This document shows, in pieces, positions 19,496-28,036 of a stretch of 64,000 nt of DNA (positions are counted from its first letter, which is position 1; every line of letters starts with the position of its first letter). The notes under the pieces are model-generated. The model was not told the origin of the DNA and did not search any database. It saw only the letters and a list, made by a program, of their open reading frames with translations. The stretch is from Planctomycetota bacterium (GTDB taxonomy: Bacteria > Planctomycetota > GCA-002687715), in the NCBI GenBank assembly GCA_009691765.1, contig SIAO01000001.1, positions 186,001-250,000 on the forward strand, in the 5' to 3' direction. A program made the translations under genes and the position numbers.

Positions 19496-21019
19496 TTAGC
19501 CTTGAACGTCGAAGCGCTCGGCGCTGTCGGTGTGCACTTCTCCGAAGCGCACCACACGATTCGGCCCGCATTTCTTGGCCCGCTGGAGTGCCCGATTGGC
19601 CGCGGCGAAAAGCGTGTCTCGATCGTTCGCATCGGTTGGATACACCGCAACCCCGGCCGAAACGGTCACTTTGCCTTTGAGCCGCGGCACTAACAGACGG
19701 AAATCGGCGCGCTCGACCGAATGGCGCACGCGGTTCACTGGATCGGCATACTCACCGACATCAGCAAATGCCGGGCGTGCCCGACCCGTGTCGGGGAGCA
19801 ATACAGCAAACTCGTCGCCGCCCCAGCGCGTGACGGTGTCGACGTCACGAAAACCACGCAGCAGAACATCAGCCACCGCGCGAATGACAGCATCACCCGT
19901 GGAGTAACCATTAAGGTCATTGATAGTTTTGAACTTGTCGACGTCGATGAGAACCAGAGTCACGCAGCGATCGTGGCGCTTTGCGCGGTTCAATTCCTGC
20001 GAGAACAAGCGATCGAAATGGCGCCTATTGAACAGGCCGGTGAGTGGGTCCACCACCGCCATGTTGTCCAGCTCCGCCAAGCGTCGAGCATTCGAGAGAT
20101 TGGCGACGAATTGCAGTGCAAGCGCTTCGAGCTCCGGAAACGCTCTGTTGCTGAACGGCTCGGCGCGGGGTCGAGCGAGAGCCACGAGCCCGTGATGATC
20201 CTGTTGATCCACAATAGGAATCAATAAAAGCGGTGCTTGCCGCAGATCGGCAGATGCAGGAGTGAGCGCCAGAGTCGATAGCGCTGGATGGCCATGCAAC
20301 AGCGCTGCTGAAGCTGCTCCAGAAAGCGGAAGACTCTCGTCGAGGCCTTCCGTTGGCACAAAGCCCTCGACCAAGTCCCAATCTTCTTGACCGGGTCGCT
20401 TGAGCCAGAGCACTCCAGCTTCGGCATCAGCGATGTCCATGAACATCTGCAGCGCCAACGCATGCAGCCTTTGGCGGTCGCGCTCTTCACAGCTCATGCG
20501 GCGCGCGTAATCCACCACACGTTGCCATTCAGTTGCAGAACCAGCCGTTGCTACGCTGGCTATGCTGCGCGTAGATTCACTGACTGGCGGCACCAAACCC
20601 ATTGGTGTCGCAGCAGACACGGGCTCGCTGCTCAAATGCCGCAGTCGGTCGCGCCGTGCGCTCCCGCAACACACCGCATCTTGGAATGTCGAATAAAGGA
20701 ATGGCTCACGCAGCACGAGATCCGCGGTCGCATCGCAGGCGCTGACATCGACATTCGGAGCGACGCTGACGATCATGAATGTGTCGGCACGCAAGGCCCG
20801 TGCTTGACGCAAGAAATCCGGCGCATCGGCACCCAGAAGTTCATAGCGCACAAGCAAAACACAACGCTCATGCCGTGCTATGTGCGCGACAGCGTCGTAG
20901 GGTCTTGCTGTCGCGAGGACGCGAGTTCCATCCGCACGGAGCAGGTCCATGTAGTGAGCCAGATTGGCTTCCCCGTCCGTGAGGACGATCAGTACTGCTC
21001 CGGGTTGTGGGGAAGTCAC
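19496..21019 (-). CDS. Diguanylate cyclase with pseudo-receiver and GAF-like domains
   Basis: 507 residues. N-terminal 115 residues have receiver-like alternation but lack the acid pocket and phospho-acceptor (LIVLTDGEAN, LLVRYELLG). The middle (about 150-310) is GAF-like. The C-terminal GGDEF domain is intact: DPLTGLFNRRHFD, RWGGDEFAVLLPD, and an RxxD inhibitory site (RDVD) five residues before GGDEF, so product inhibition by c-di-GMP is likely. The GTG at 21019 overlaps the upstream gene's TGA (GTGA), which decides the start against an open frame to 21076. Expected to make c-di-GMP when its non-phosphorylated sensory domains permit. Confidence 0.9.
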   Translation of the reverse strand: MTSPQPGAVLIVLTDGEANLAHYMDLLRADGTRVLATARPYDAVAHIARHERCVLLVRYELLGADAPDFLRQARALRADTFMIVSVAPNVDVSACDATADLVLREPFLYSTFQDAVCCGSARRDRLRHLSSEPVSAATPMGLVPPVSESTRSIASVATAGSATEWQRVVDYARRMSCEERDRQRLHALALQMFMDIADAEAGVLWLKRPGQEDWDLVEGFVPTEGLDESLPLSGAASAALLHGHPALSTLALTPASADLRQAPLLLIPIVDQQDHHGLVALARPRAEPFSNRAFPELEALALQFVANLSNARRLAELDNMAVVDPLTGLFNRRHFDRLFSQELNRAKRHDRCVTLVLIDVDKFKTINDLNGYSTGDAVIRAVADVLLRGFRDVDTVTRWGGDEFAVLLPDTGRARPAFADVGEYADPVNRVRHSVERADFRLLVPRLKGKVTVSAGVAVYPTDANDRDTLFAAANRALQRAKKCGPNRVVRFGEVHTDSAERFDVQG

Positions 21020-22098
21020 TCGGAACTCTCCGCGTGGCCTTCCGCGTGGCGCAAAGTCAACTGCAGCGTCGTACATCCATCGTGGTGCTGCACCGCAACC
21101 GCACCGCCGCAGTCTTCAGCGCATTTGACCAAGAGTGCCCAAGCCAATGCGCGAGCGGGGCGCACATCGTGGAGCAATGCTGCGAGTGAGCCTGCCGGAT
21201 GCTGCAGCGGTTTGAGCAGATCGCCTTGCTCGCGGAGGACGATGGCCACACCGTGTGGCAACACATGGGCAGAAAGCTCCAATTCACGCACACGGGTTCG
21301 CTCATCCAAGAATGAACCAATGAGTAGTTTGAGCGCTGTGTCGAGCACCGCTGGATCTGCGCGCACCGGCAGGCGCTGCGCTGAAACGTCCCATTTCAGT
21401 GGGTAGGACTCGGCTTCAGCATCGCGCCGCCGCGCCTGGAGCAAGCCGACAAGTTCGGCTTCTGGCGCAGGTCCCGAGGGCACGCTGCCAAGCAACGCCA
21501 TGGCGTGCAACATGGATGTCAGGCGCTGGAGTTCGCCACGCACTTGTCGCAGTGGACGACTACTTTCATCTGCGGATGACCTTGTTTGCATGAGCAGCTG
21601 TAGCCAGCCATCCGCACCTGCCAACGGATTCTTGAGGCCGTGAGCCAAAGCTCGGAGCAATTCTCCAGTAGCAGCATCAGGCAAGAGCGCACCGTGAGGC
21701 GTGGGACGTTCAGGCGCTCGTAGCAAGTGTGCGCTTGAGAACTGCGTCCTAAGTGCTGTGAGTACATCTACTGGGAAGTAGGGGATCGCAAATCGCTGTT
21801 GCAGCGTCGGAATGGAGACGGATTTCTCGCATCCAAGAACATAAACGGGGTGGCCCTTCAGAAATTCTGCGTTGGCCAGTGTTTCGCAAGCATCTTCGTG
21901 AATGACGAAAAGCAGTGGCTCAGAGAGTTCAGGCGCTGCTGCGAGTTCCTGGCGTAAAGCATCGCTTGCGCTCACAGCGACTAGGTTCTGAACCTCTGCC
22001 CCTAGCAAAGATGCTAGGGCATTCCGGTCAGGACCTGCTGGGTGAATCAAGATGATGCTCGACAACGCCAATTCTCCGACATGATTGCCGTTTGACAT
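21016..22098 (-). CDS. Degenerate histidine-kinase-like protein
   Basis: 360 residues. Residues 10-120 form a receiver-like domain without the conserved acidic and acceptor residues. Then LLRALAHGLKNPLAGADGWLQLL resembles an H box (His153). The C-terminal part is as long as a HATPase domain but has no N, G1, F or G2 box that I can find, so ATP binding is doubtful. It is translationally coupled to the diguanylate cyclase, suggesting a dimerising or docking partner that controls it. A true but very divergent kinase cannot be excluded. Confidence 0.75.
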   Translation of the reverse strand: MSNGNHVGELALSSIILIHPAGPDRNALASLLGAEVQNLVAVSASDALRQELAAAPELSEPLLFVIHEDACETLANAEFLKGHPVYVLGCEKSVSIPTLQQRFAIPYFPVDVLTALRTQFSSAHLLRAPERPTPHGALLPDAATGELLRALAHGLKNPLAGADGWLQLLMQTRSSADESSRPLRQVRGELQRLTSMLHAMALLGSVPSGPAPEAELVGLLQARRRDAEAESYPLKWDVSAQRLPVRADPAVLDTALKLLIGSFLDERTRVRELELSAHVLPHGVAIVLREQGDLLKPLQHPAGSLAALLHDVRPARALAWALLVKCAEDCGGAVAVQHHDGCTTLQLTLRHAEGHAESSE

Positions 22099-22106
22099 CC
22101 TGCCAT

Positions 22107-22129
22107 AACCCTTAACAGAGCCAAGGGTT
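22107..22129. promoter_or_regulatory. Inverted repeat upstream of the kinase-like gene
   Basis: AACCCTT (22107-22113) and AAGGGTT (22123-22129), perfect 7-bp arms with a 9-base spacer, 9 nt upstream of the minus-strand start at 22098. It could be an operator or a leader hairpin near the ribosome binding site. Confidence 0.35.
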
Positions 22130-22323
22130 CTGGAAGATGCAACGGGAAGGAGCTTACTCCGGGGGTAGCCAGAAGCGCAAGTTGTATGGTTTCAGCCCGC
22201 AAGCCCTGCGCCCCGATACACTCCTTTGGACTTGTGGCGTCGTGCCAGAGTCATGCAGCTCTTGAGAGCGCAAACTGCGCGTAGTAGCTCAGTTGGACCG
22301 AATTGCCGTAAAGCCAACAACTT

Positions 22324-23274
22324 GTGATGAACTGCGTTCCAGAAGTCTCGATCGTCATCCCCATCTACAACGAGGAGGAGTGTCTCCCGCATCTGATGGC
22401 GACACTCGATGCGTTCATTACACGCTTCGAACGCATTTGTGAAGTGATCACAGTGGACGACGGCAGCAAAGACAGTTCCATGCCTCTGTTGCGCGCGGCT
22501 GTCAAAACACGGCCATGGCTCGTCGTTGCGAAGTTGCGAGCGAATCGTGGGCAGACTGCGGCCATGGCTGCAGGTTTGGAATTGGCGCGTGGGAGCATCG
22601 TGATCTTCATGGATGCCGATCTGCAAAACGACCCCGCAGACATTCCGCGTTTGATAGCGAAGCTCGATGAAGGCTACGACCTTGTCTCGGGCTGGCGGCG
22701 CCGACGCCAAGATCGGGCATTTTCTCGTAAATTCCCAAGTTGGATCGCCAATCGGTTGATCGGCCGCTTCATCGGAGTGCGCGTCCACGACTATGGGTGC
22801 ACGCTTAAGGCCTACCGCGCCAGTATTCTCAAGCCACTCCACCTCTACTCAGACATGCACCGTTTCCTACCGGCGCTGTGCTCTTCCACGGGTGCGCGCA
22901 TCACGGAAATCGAAGTGAAGCACCACCCGCGCAGACACGGCAATAGCAAGTACGGATTGAATCGTGTTTTGAAGGTGATGGGGGACCTCTTGGTCATCAA
23001 ACTCATTGTTGCTTTTGCGGATCGCCCTATGCACTATTTTGGACCATTTGTTATCTTGTTCCTGCTCTTTGGCGGAGCAACCGCCGGCATGCACTTCATC
23101 AACGCCTCCCACGGTTGGCGTGAGCAGAGCATCGTGCTGCCTGCGCTGTCTGTGCTGTCTCTCATCTGCTGTCTGTATTTCCTATTCATGGGATTGTTGG
23201 CAGACCTCATTGTGCGCGCCGGCCGTCGTGATGCGCGCGCGCTAACACGTGGCGCAGCGGAGAACCTTCGATGA
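22324..23274 (+). CDS. GT2 glycosyltransferase, DPM1/GtrB-like, membrane anchored
   Basis: 316 residues. GT-A catalytic domain with VSIVIPIYNEEE, VITVDDGSKDSS, the metal-binding DXD (Asp97-Ala-Asp99, MDADLQNDP) and HHPRRHGNSKYG, followed by two C-terminal membrane helices (about 240-260 and 275-297). This architecture belongs to enzymes that transfer sugar to polyprenyl phosphate at the inner membrane. The start may be GTG 22324 or the ATG at 22327; neither has a clear ribosome binding site. First gene of an overlapping six-gene set. Confidence 0.92.
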   Translation: MMNCVPEVSIVIPIYNEEECLPHLMATLDAFITRFERICEVITVDDGSKDSSMPLLRAAVKTRPWLVVAKLRANRGQTAAMAAGLELARGSIVIFMDADLQNDPADIPRLIAKLDEGYDLVSGWRRRRQDRAFSRKFPSWIANRLIGRFIGVRVHDYGCTLKAYRASILKPLHLYSDMHRFLPALCSSTGARITEIEVKHHPRRHGNSKYGLNRVLKVMGDLLVIKLIVAFADRPMHYFGPFVILFLLFGGATAGMHFINASHGWREQSIVLPALSVLSLICCLYFLFMGLLADLIVRAGRRDARALTRGAAENLR

Positions 23275-24236
23275 ACTCCGCGCCTGTAGACATTTCTATC
23301 ATCATCATCAGTGCTGAGCCGCGCAAGACTGCATTGTTCAAAGAACTCATGGCTTCGTTTCGCAAGGTGCTTGAACGCATCGGGCGCACTCATGAAGTCA
23401 TCGTCGTAGACGACGGTGCGGGATCCACGTTTGCTCAAGCCGTACTGGAAGTGCGTGCCGAATGGCCCGTCGTTTCTCTGCTTCGATTTCGTAGAACCTT
23501 CGGCACCAGTGTGGCACTGGACGCAGCAGTGGAACGCACACGCGGCCGTTACGTCATCGTCTCGACTTGGTACTTGCAAGTGGATCCTGAAGGCATCGCG
23601 GAAATGGTCCGTCGCCTCGATGAGGGCGTCGATTATGTAGCCGTGCGCCGAGAACCGCGTTGTGACGGCACTCTGGGGCGCATTCAGTCTTGGCTCTTCA
23701 ATGCCTACACACGGCGCCTCACTGGCATGGATGTCCGCGATCTCAATTGTTCGTTTCGGGCGTTTCGGCGCGAAGTACTTGAAGAAATCGCATTGCACGG
23801 AGACTTGTTTCGATTTCTTTCGATTCTCGCCATGCGCCGTGGTTTTCGAGTGGTGGAAATACCATTGCAACACCTGCGCGAAGAGGGCAGCCGTGGCGTC
23901 TTGCATCCCGGTCTCTACGTCCGTCGCTTCCTCGATATCTTGTCGCTATTCTTTCTTGTGAAGTTCACGAACAAGCCACTGCGCTTTTTTGGGCTCGCGG
24001 GATTAGGTTTCGCTGGAATTGGCTCCGCTATTTGCATTTGGATGGCTTGGTTGCGCATCTTCGATGACAAGGGATTGACCGAGAAGCCGTTGCTCATCCT
24101 GGGACTGTTCTTAGTCATCTTGGGATTCATCATTGGCAGCATCGGGCTCATTGGCGAGATCATCATCTTCACGCAAGGACGCAGTTTGCGTGATTATCAC
24201 ATCGATGAGGTGATTGGCCGCGGAGAAGATACATGA
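23271..24236 (+). CDS. GT2-fold paralog lacking the DXD motif
   Basis: 321 residues, coupled to the previous GT2 gene by ATGA and similar throughout, including two C-terminal membrane helices (about 238-260 and 275-298). The nucleotide-binding IVVDDGAGS is kept, but IPIYNEEE is replaced by IIIISAEPRK and the metal-binding MDADLQ by STWYLQ (residues 98-103). Loss of both aspartates predicts no normal metal-dependent transfer. It may be a structural partner of the first enzyme or use another mechanism. The intact frame and similar composition argue against simple decay. Confidence 0.85.
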   Translation: MNSAPVDISIIIISAEPRKTALFKELMASFRKVLERIGRTHEVIVVDDGAGSTFAQAVLEVRAEWPVVSLLRFRRTFGTSVALDAAVERTRGRYVIVSTWYLQVDPEGIAEMVRRLDEGVDYVAVRREPRCDGTLGRIQSWLFNAYTRRLTGMDVRDLNCSFRAFRREVLEEIALHGDLFRFLSILAMRRGFRVVEIPLQHLREEGSRGVLHPGLYVRRFLDILSLFFLVKFTNKPLRFFGLAGLGFAGIGSAICIWMAWLRIFDDKGLTEKPLLILGLFLVILGFIIGSIGLIGEIIIFTQGRSLRDYHIDEVIGRGEDT

Positions 24237-25276
24237 GCGGCGTGACCGTGAGGGAATTGAGTCCCGCGCGCGAATCTGCATGGCAAGAGTATGTCATGGG
24301 CCACCCTCAGGGGACGCTCTTCCACGACCTTGCATGGCGCGACATGCTACGCAAGACATTTCGACACCGCTGTTGCTACCTTTTCGCTGAAAGAGACGGC
24401 AAACTCTGTGGCGTGCTCCCCTTGGTCATCATTCGCTCAGTGTTCTTCGGCACGTCAGCGGTGAGTGTGCCTTTCGGTGTGTATGGCGGAGTCATTGCTG
24501 ATGATGCTGCAAGCACAGAAGGCCTTTGCGATGCGGCCACGGAAGCGGCGGCTGACGCCGGTGCTGCCTATGTCGAACTCCGCCATTTGCATCTTCCACC
24601 CGCCTGCGACCTTCCGGAATCGGGGTTGCATTGCACATTCATTAAAGCGCTGCCCGCTCGCGTCGAAGATGTGTTGCCTGGAATCCCCCGCAAAGCGCGC
24701 GCTGAAGTGCGAAAAGCTCGAGCCGCCGGCACGCTGCGTGTGAATACAAAACCGGTCCCAATCCCTGTGTTCCATGCATTGTTCGCGGAGAACAAACGCA
24801 AGTTAGGGTCTCCGATTTTCCCACAGAGCATGTTCTGGAATTTACTGGAGGTTTTGCCTGGCCGGGTCCACACCATGGCTGTCGAGCAAGACGGCCGCGC
24901 GATCGCGGTGCTTATGAGCTTCTTGTGGCGTGGCCAATTCATGGCCTATTACTCGGGCGCGAGCGAGTCCGCTAATGCTAATTCGGCCAACAATCTCATG
25001 TATGCCGCAGCCATGGAAGAAGCAGTGCGACTTGGAGCCACGCATTTCGATTTCGGTAGGTCGCGTCGCGACACGGGCCCTTATGCGTTCAAAGTGAACC
25101 AAGGCTTCGAGCCAACGCCGGTTCATTATCAATTCGTGACCAAACGTGGTGCCACTCTGCCGAGCATCAACGCAAGCAACCCACGCTATGACTTCGCCAA
25201 GCGGCTGTTTCGTGCGCTACCGCGTGTGGCTGCAGAGAAGCTAGGGTCCTTTGTCGCGAAGCGCATGCCAGTGTGA
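24233..25276 (+). CDS. FemAB/GNAT-like acyltransferase, exopolysaccharide type
   Basis: 347 residues with two GNAT-like halves, as in FemAB-related proteins found with exosortase/PEP-CTERM polysaccharide loci. Recognisable parts: WQEYVMGHPQGTLFHDLAWRDML at the start, SVPFGVYGGVIADD, LPGIPRKARAEVRKA in the middle, and ANNLMYAAAMEEAVRLGATHFDFGRSRRDTGPYAFKVNQGFEP near the end. Predicted to move an acyl or aminoacyl group onto a cell-surface polymer. It overlaps the GT2 paralog by ATGA, supporting a shared envelope pathway. No PEP-CTERM tail or exosortase is in the window. Confidence 0.82.
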   Translation: MSGVTVRELSPARESAWQEYVMGHPQGTLFHDLAWRDMLRKTFRHRCCYLFAERDGKLCGVLPLVIIRSVFFGTSAVSVPFGVYGGVIADDAASTEGLCDAATEAAADAGAAYVELRHLHLPPACDLPESGLHCTFIKALPARVEDVLPGIPRKARAEVRKARAAGTLRVNTKPVPIPVFHALFAENKRKLGSPIFPQSMFWNLLEVLPGRVHTMAVEQDGRAIAVLMSFLWRGQFMAYYSGASESANANSANNLMYAAAMEEAVRLGATHFDFGRSRRDTGPYAFKVNQGFEPTPVHYQFVTKRGATLPSINASNPRYDFAKRLFRALPRVAAEKLGSFVAKRMPV

Positions 25277-25304
25277 AGCTGGGACCTCGCGCTACGATTC
25301 AGTC

Positions 25305-26687
25305 ATGAGCGCACCTTCGTTCATAGAAACACTCCGCAATGCCTTCGGCGATTGCGTTTGCACAGATGCTGTTTCTCTGCGAACGGCATCAAGCGACTGG
25401 TCTGGACGTTATGGCTCGTGCAGTGCCGTGGTGCGTGCCCGGTGCGAAGCGGACGTAGTGACCTTGTTGCGTCTTGCGCAAGAAATGCGCTTTGCAGTCG
25501 TACCACGCGGAGCTGGAACCTCCGCAACAGGTGCGGTCTTACCGAGTGGGCATGCTGTGGTCTTGGATTTGTCTGCAATGAACCGCATTCTCGACATCGA
25601 TACCCGCGACATGGTGGCGGAGGTAGAGCCTGGCGTGCTCACACAACGCCTGCAACAGGCCGTTGAGGAGCACAATCTTCTCTACCCGCCGGACCCTGCG
25701 TCCAGCGATATTTGCACTCTCGGCGGCAATGTAGCCACTTGCGCTGGGGGATTGCGCGCCGTCAAGTACGGGGTGACCCGTGACTACGTCTTGGGACTAC
25801 GATGCGTTTTGCTTGGCGGTGAGGTCTTCGAGACAGGCGGCCGCAACCTCAAAGACGTCAGTGGCTATGACATCACACGTCTCTTGGTGGGGTCTGAAGG
25901 GACGCTCGCTGTCGTGACTCGAATCACGCTCAAACTTGTACCGCTACCGCCTGCCCGCAGCACCATGCTCGCTTCGTTCTTGACCGATGATGGTGCCTTT
26001 CAAGCTGCCGACCTCTTGCTTGCAAACGGAGTATGGCCTCGTGCGTTAGAGAGTATGGATGCGCAAGCACTTCGCTTGGCTGCTGCGGCGGTTGGAGAAG
26101 ATGTGGAGGAGGCGGTACGTTCCCGCCTCCTAGTGGAACTTGATGGTGAGGCGCACGCGGTGCACGAGGAACAGACCCGCACGATGACGATGCTGCAGCC
26201 ATTCAGTGCGACATTGACGCTTGCCAACGATGCTGGCGCGCATGCTCGACTATGGCGCGGGCGACGCGCAATCTCCAGCGCGGTGCTCAACATCAGCCCA
26301 GCGAAGCGCTCGGAAGATCTTGGCGTTCCGCGCGGACAGCTTGCGGCCGCTGTCACAGAGCTTCGAGGTATCGGTGAAGCCCATGGCATAGGCGTTCTAG
26401 TCTACGGCCATGCCGGCGATGCGAACCTCCATTGCAATTTCCTCTACGATCCAGCGCAAGCAGGGGCGCCAGAGCGCCTTGAACAATGTGTGCAGCTTGC
26501 CTATGCGGCCGTGCTCGCTCGCGGCGGCACCATCACCGGAGAGCACGGCGTCGGACTTCGCAAGCGAGAGGCGCTGGCAGCATCGCTGGGTCCGGTACGC
26601 TCTCGACTCATGCGTGCCATCAAACGAGTTTTTGATCCTGACAATCTCTTGAATCCGGGCAAGGTGCTGCCCGAGGACTGCGCATGA
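25305..26687 (+). CDS. FAD-linked oxidase, GlcD/D-lactate dehydrogenase family
   Basis: 460 residues. N-terminal PCMH FAD-binding domain: VVPRGAGTSATGAVLPSG, VVEPGVL-type AEVEPGVLTQ, PPDPASSDICTLGGNVATCAGG; C-terminal FAD-oxidase domain with GHAGDANLHCNFLYDP and GEHGVGLRKREAL. These features match glycolate oxidase GlcD and D-2-hydroxyacid dehydrogenases. The ATG at 25305 is chosen because the frame upstream overlaps the FemAB-like gene and adds an unrelated tail. It lies 28 nt after that gene and overlaps the next by ATGA. No GlcE/GlcF partner is nearby, so it may act alone on a 2-hydroxyacid. Confidence 0.9.
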   Translation: MSAPSFIETLRNAFGDCVCTDAVSLRTASSDWSGRYGSCSAVVRARCEADVVTLLRLAQEMRFAVVPRGAGTSATGAVLPSGHAVVLDLSAMNRILDIDTRDMVAEVEPGVLTQRLQQAVEEHNLLYPPDPASSDICTLGGNVATCAGGLRAVKYGVTRDYVLGLRCVLLGGEVFETGGRNLKDVSGYDITRLLVGSEGTLAVVTRITLKLVPLPPARSTMLASFLTDDGAFQAADLLLANGVWPRALESMDAQALRLAAAAVGEDVEEAVRSRLLVELDGEAHAVHEEQTRTMTMLQPFSATLTLANDAGAHARLWRGRRAISSAVLNISPAKRSEDLGVPRGQLAAAVTELRGIGEAHGIGVLVYGHAGDANLHCNFLYDPAQAGAPERLEQCVQLAYAAVLARGGTITGEHGVGLRKREALAASLGPVRSRLMRAIKRVFDPDNLLNPGKVLPEDCA

Positions 26688-28036
26688 AAGTGCTTTTGGC
26701 CGATGACGAACGCACGATCACGCTGACGCTGCATGACGATCTCGTGGACAATGGCCACGAAGTAACGGTGGTTGATCGCGGTGATACAGCGATCGCTCGA
26801 TTGACTGCTGAGCACTTTGATGTGCTGATCACCGACATCAACATGCCCGGCTTGCGCGGTGACGAATTGCTGGTGCAGGCCAGCGCTATGCGCCCCGGGA
26901 TTTCCGTCGTCATCATCACGGGTTTCGGAACAGTGCAGTCGGCGGTGCAGGCCATGAAGAATGGGGCTGCAGATTATGTTCTGAAGCCCTTTGTGAATGA
27001 ACAGATCCTATTGCTCTTGCAGCGCATCGCGCACTTGAAGAATCTCGAAGCTGAGAACCGCAACCTACGCCACCAACTCACAGACCTTACTGGTTTCGAA
27101 CAAGTCATCGGTGCCAGCGAAGCGATGCAACAAGTGTTTCGCAGTGTGCGCACCGTAGCGCCCTCGGAATCCAGTGTGTTGATCCTCGGCGAGACCGGAA
27201 CAGGCAAGGAGATTTTTGCGCGAGCGCTGCACAATCTCTCGCAACGGGCTGCGGGACCTCTTGTGGCGATTTCCTGCGCAGCCATCCCGAGCACGCTGCT
27301 TGAAGACGAGCTCTTCGGACACGAAAAAGGGGCATTCACTGACGCCCGTGAACGCAAACTTGGACGCATCGAGCGCGCCAATGGCGGCACATTCTTCCTC
27401 GATGACATCGATGACATGCCGCTCGTGACACAGGTCAAACTTTTGCGAGTTTTGCAAGAACGCGTCGTAGAACGATTGGGCGGGGAGCGCGAAACGCCTG
27501 TCAATATTCGCGTCGTGGCCGCGACCAAGGTCGATCTCCGCAACCTCGTTCGCGAAGGGCGCTTTCGTGAAGATCTTTACTACCGTATTAATGTCGTTCC
27601 ATTACGCCTACCTCCGCTGCGCGAGCGCAAGGGCGACATCCCTCTCTTGGTGCAGCACTTCGTGCGCAAGTTTGGGCAGGGACAGGAGTACGCATTAAAG
27701 CCGGATCTGATGGCGGCACTTGAACGGCACCATTGGCCCGGCAATATTCGCGAATTAGAGCATGCTGTTGAGCGCGCGATCGCCATGGCTGGTGCCGGAC
27801 ACATTCTGCGCAAAGAACACATGCTGGAGCAGGATGCACTGCATCCCAACACAACCCCAGCGCCAACGAGTCTCGAACCATTGCGCACGGCCATGGAGCG
27901 CAGTGAACGCCAGCATTTGGTGCTCGCATTGTCCCTCTGCCGCAACAAATCACAGTTGGCGGAAGTCCTCGGTATCAGCCGCAAGGCACTTTGGGACAAG
28001 CTCCGCTTCCACGACCTTGAGGATGGAAAGCTGTGA
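26684..28036 (+). CDS. NtrC-like response regulator with altered GAFTGA loop
   Basis: 450 residues: receiver with Asp51 (LITDINMPG) and Lys in VLKPF, AAA+ domain with Walker A GETGTGKE (169-176), and C-terminal helix-turn-helix (RNKSQLAEVLGISRKALWDKL). The sigma-54 contact loop reads GAFTDA (216-221) instead of GAFTGA, and Walker B reads FFLDDIDDMP instead of the usual LDEIGD. Sigma-54 remodelling could be weakened or lost, leaving a DNA-binding ATPase. No kinase gene is adjacent. It overlaps both neighbours by ATGA/GTGA, so it is made with the envelope genes it probably controls. Confidence 0.9.
   Translation: MKVLLADDERTITLTLHDDLVDNGHEVTVVDRGDTAIARLTAEHFDVLITDINMPGLRGDELLVQASAMRPGISVVIITGFGTVQSAVQAMKNGAADYVLKPFVNEQILLLLQRIAHLKNLEAENRNLRHQLTDLTGFEQVIGASEAMQQVFRSVRTVAPSESSVLILGETGTGKEIFARALHNLSQRAAGPLVAISCAAIPSTLLEDELFGHEKGAFTDARERKLGRIERANGGTFFLDDIDDMPLVTQVKLLRVLQERVVERLGGERETPVNIRVVAATKVDLRNLVREGRFREDLYYRINVVPLRLPPLRERKGDIPLLVQHFVRKFGQGQEYALKPDLMAALERHHWPGNIRELEHAVERAIAMAGAGHILRKEHMLEQDALHPNTTPAPTSLEPLRTAMERSERQHLVLALSLCRNKSQLAEVLGISRKALWDKLRFHDLEDGKL

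Noticed and set aside
22277-22296. tRNA-like string GCGCGTAGTAGCTCAGTTGG resembling an acceptor/D-arm
   Set aside because: No closing D-stem, anticodon arm or T-arm follows; the GT2 gene starts 28 nt later.
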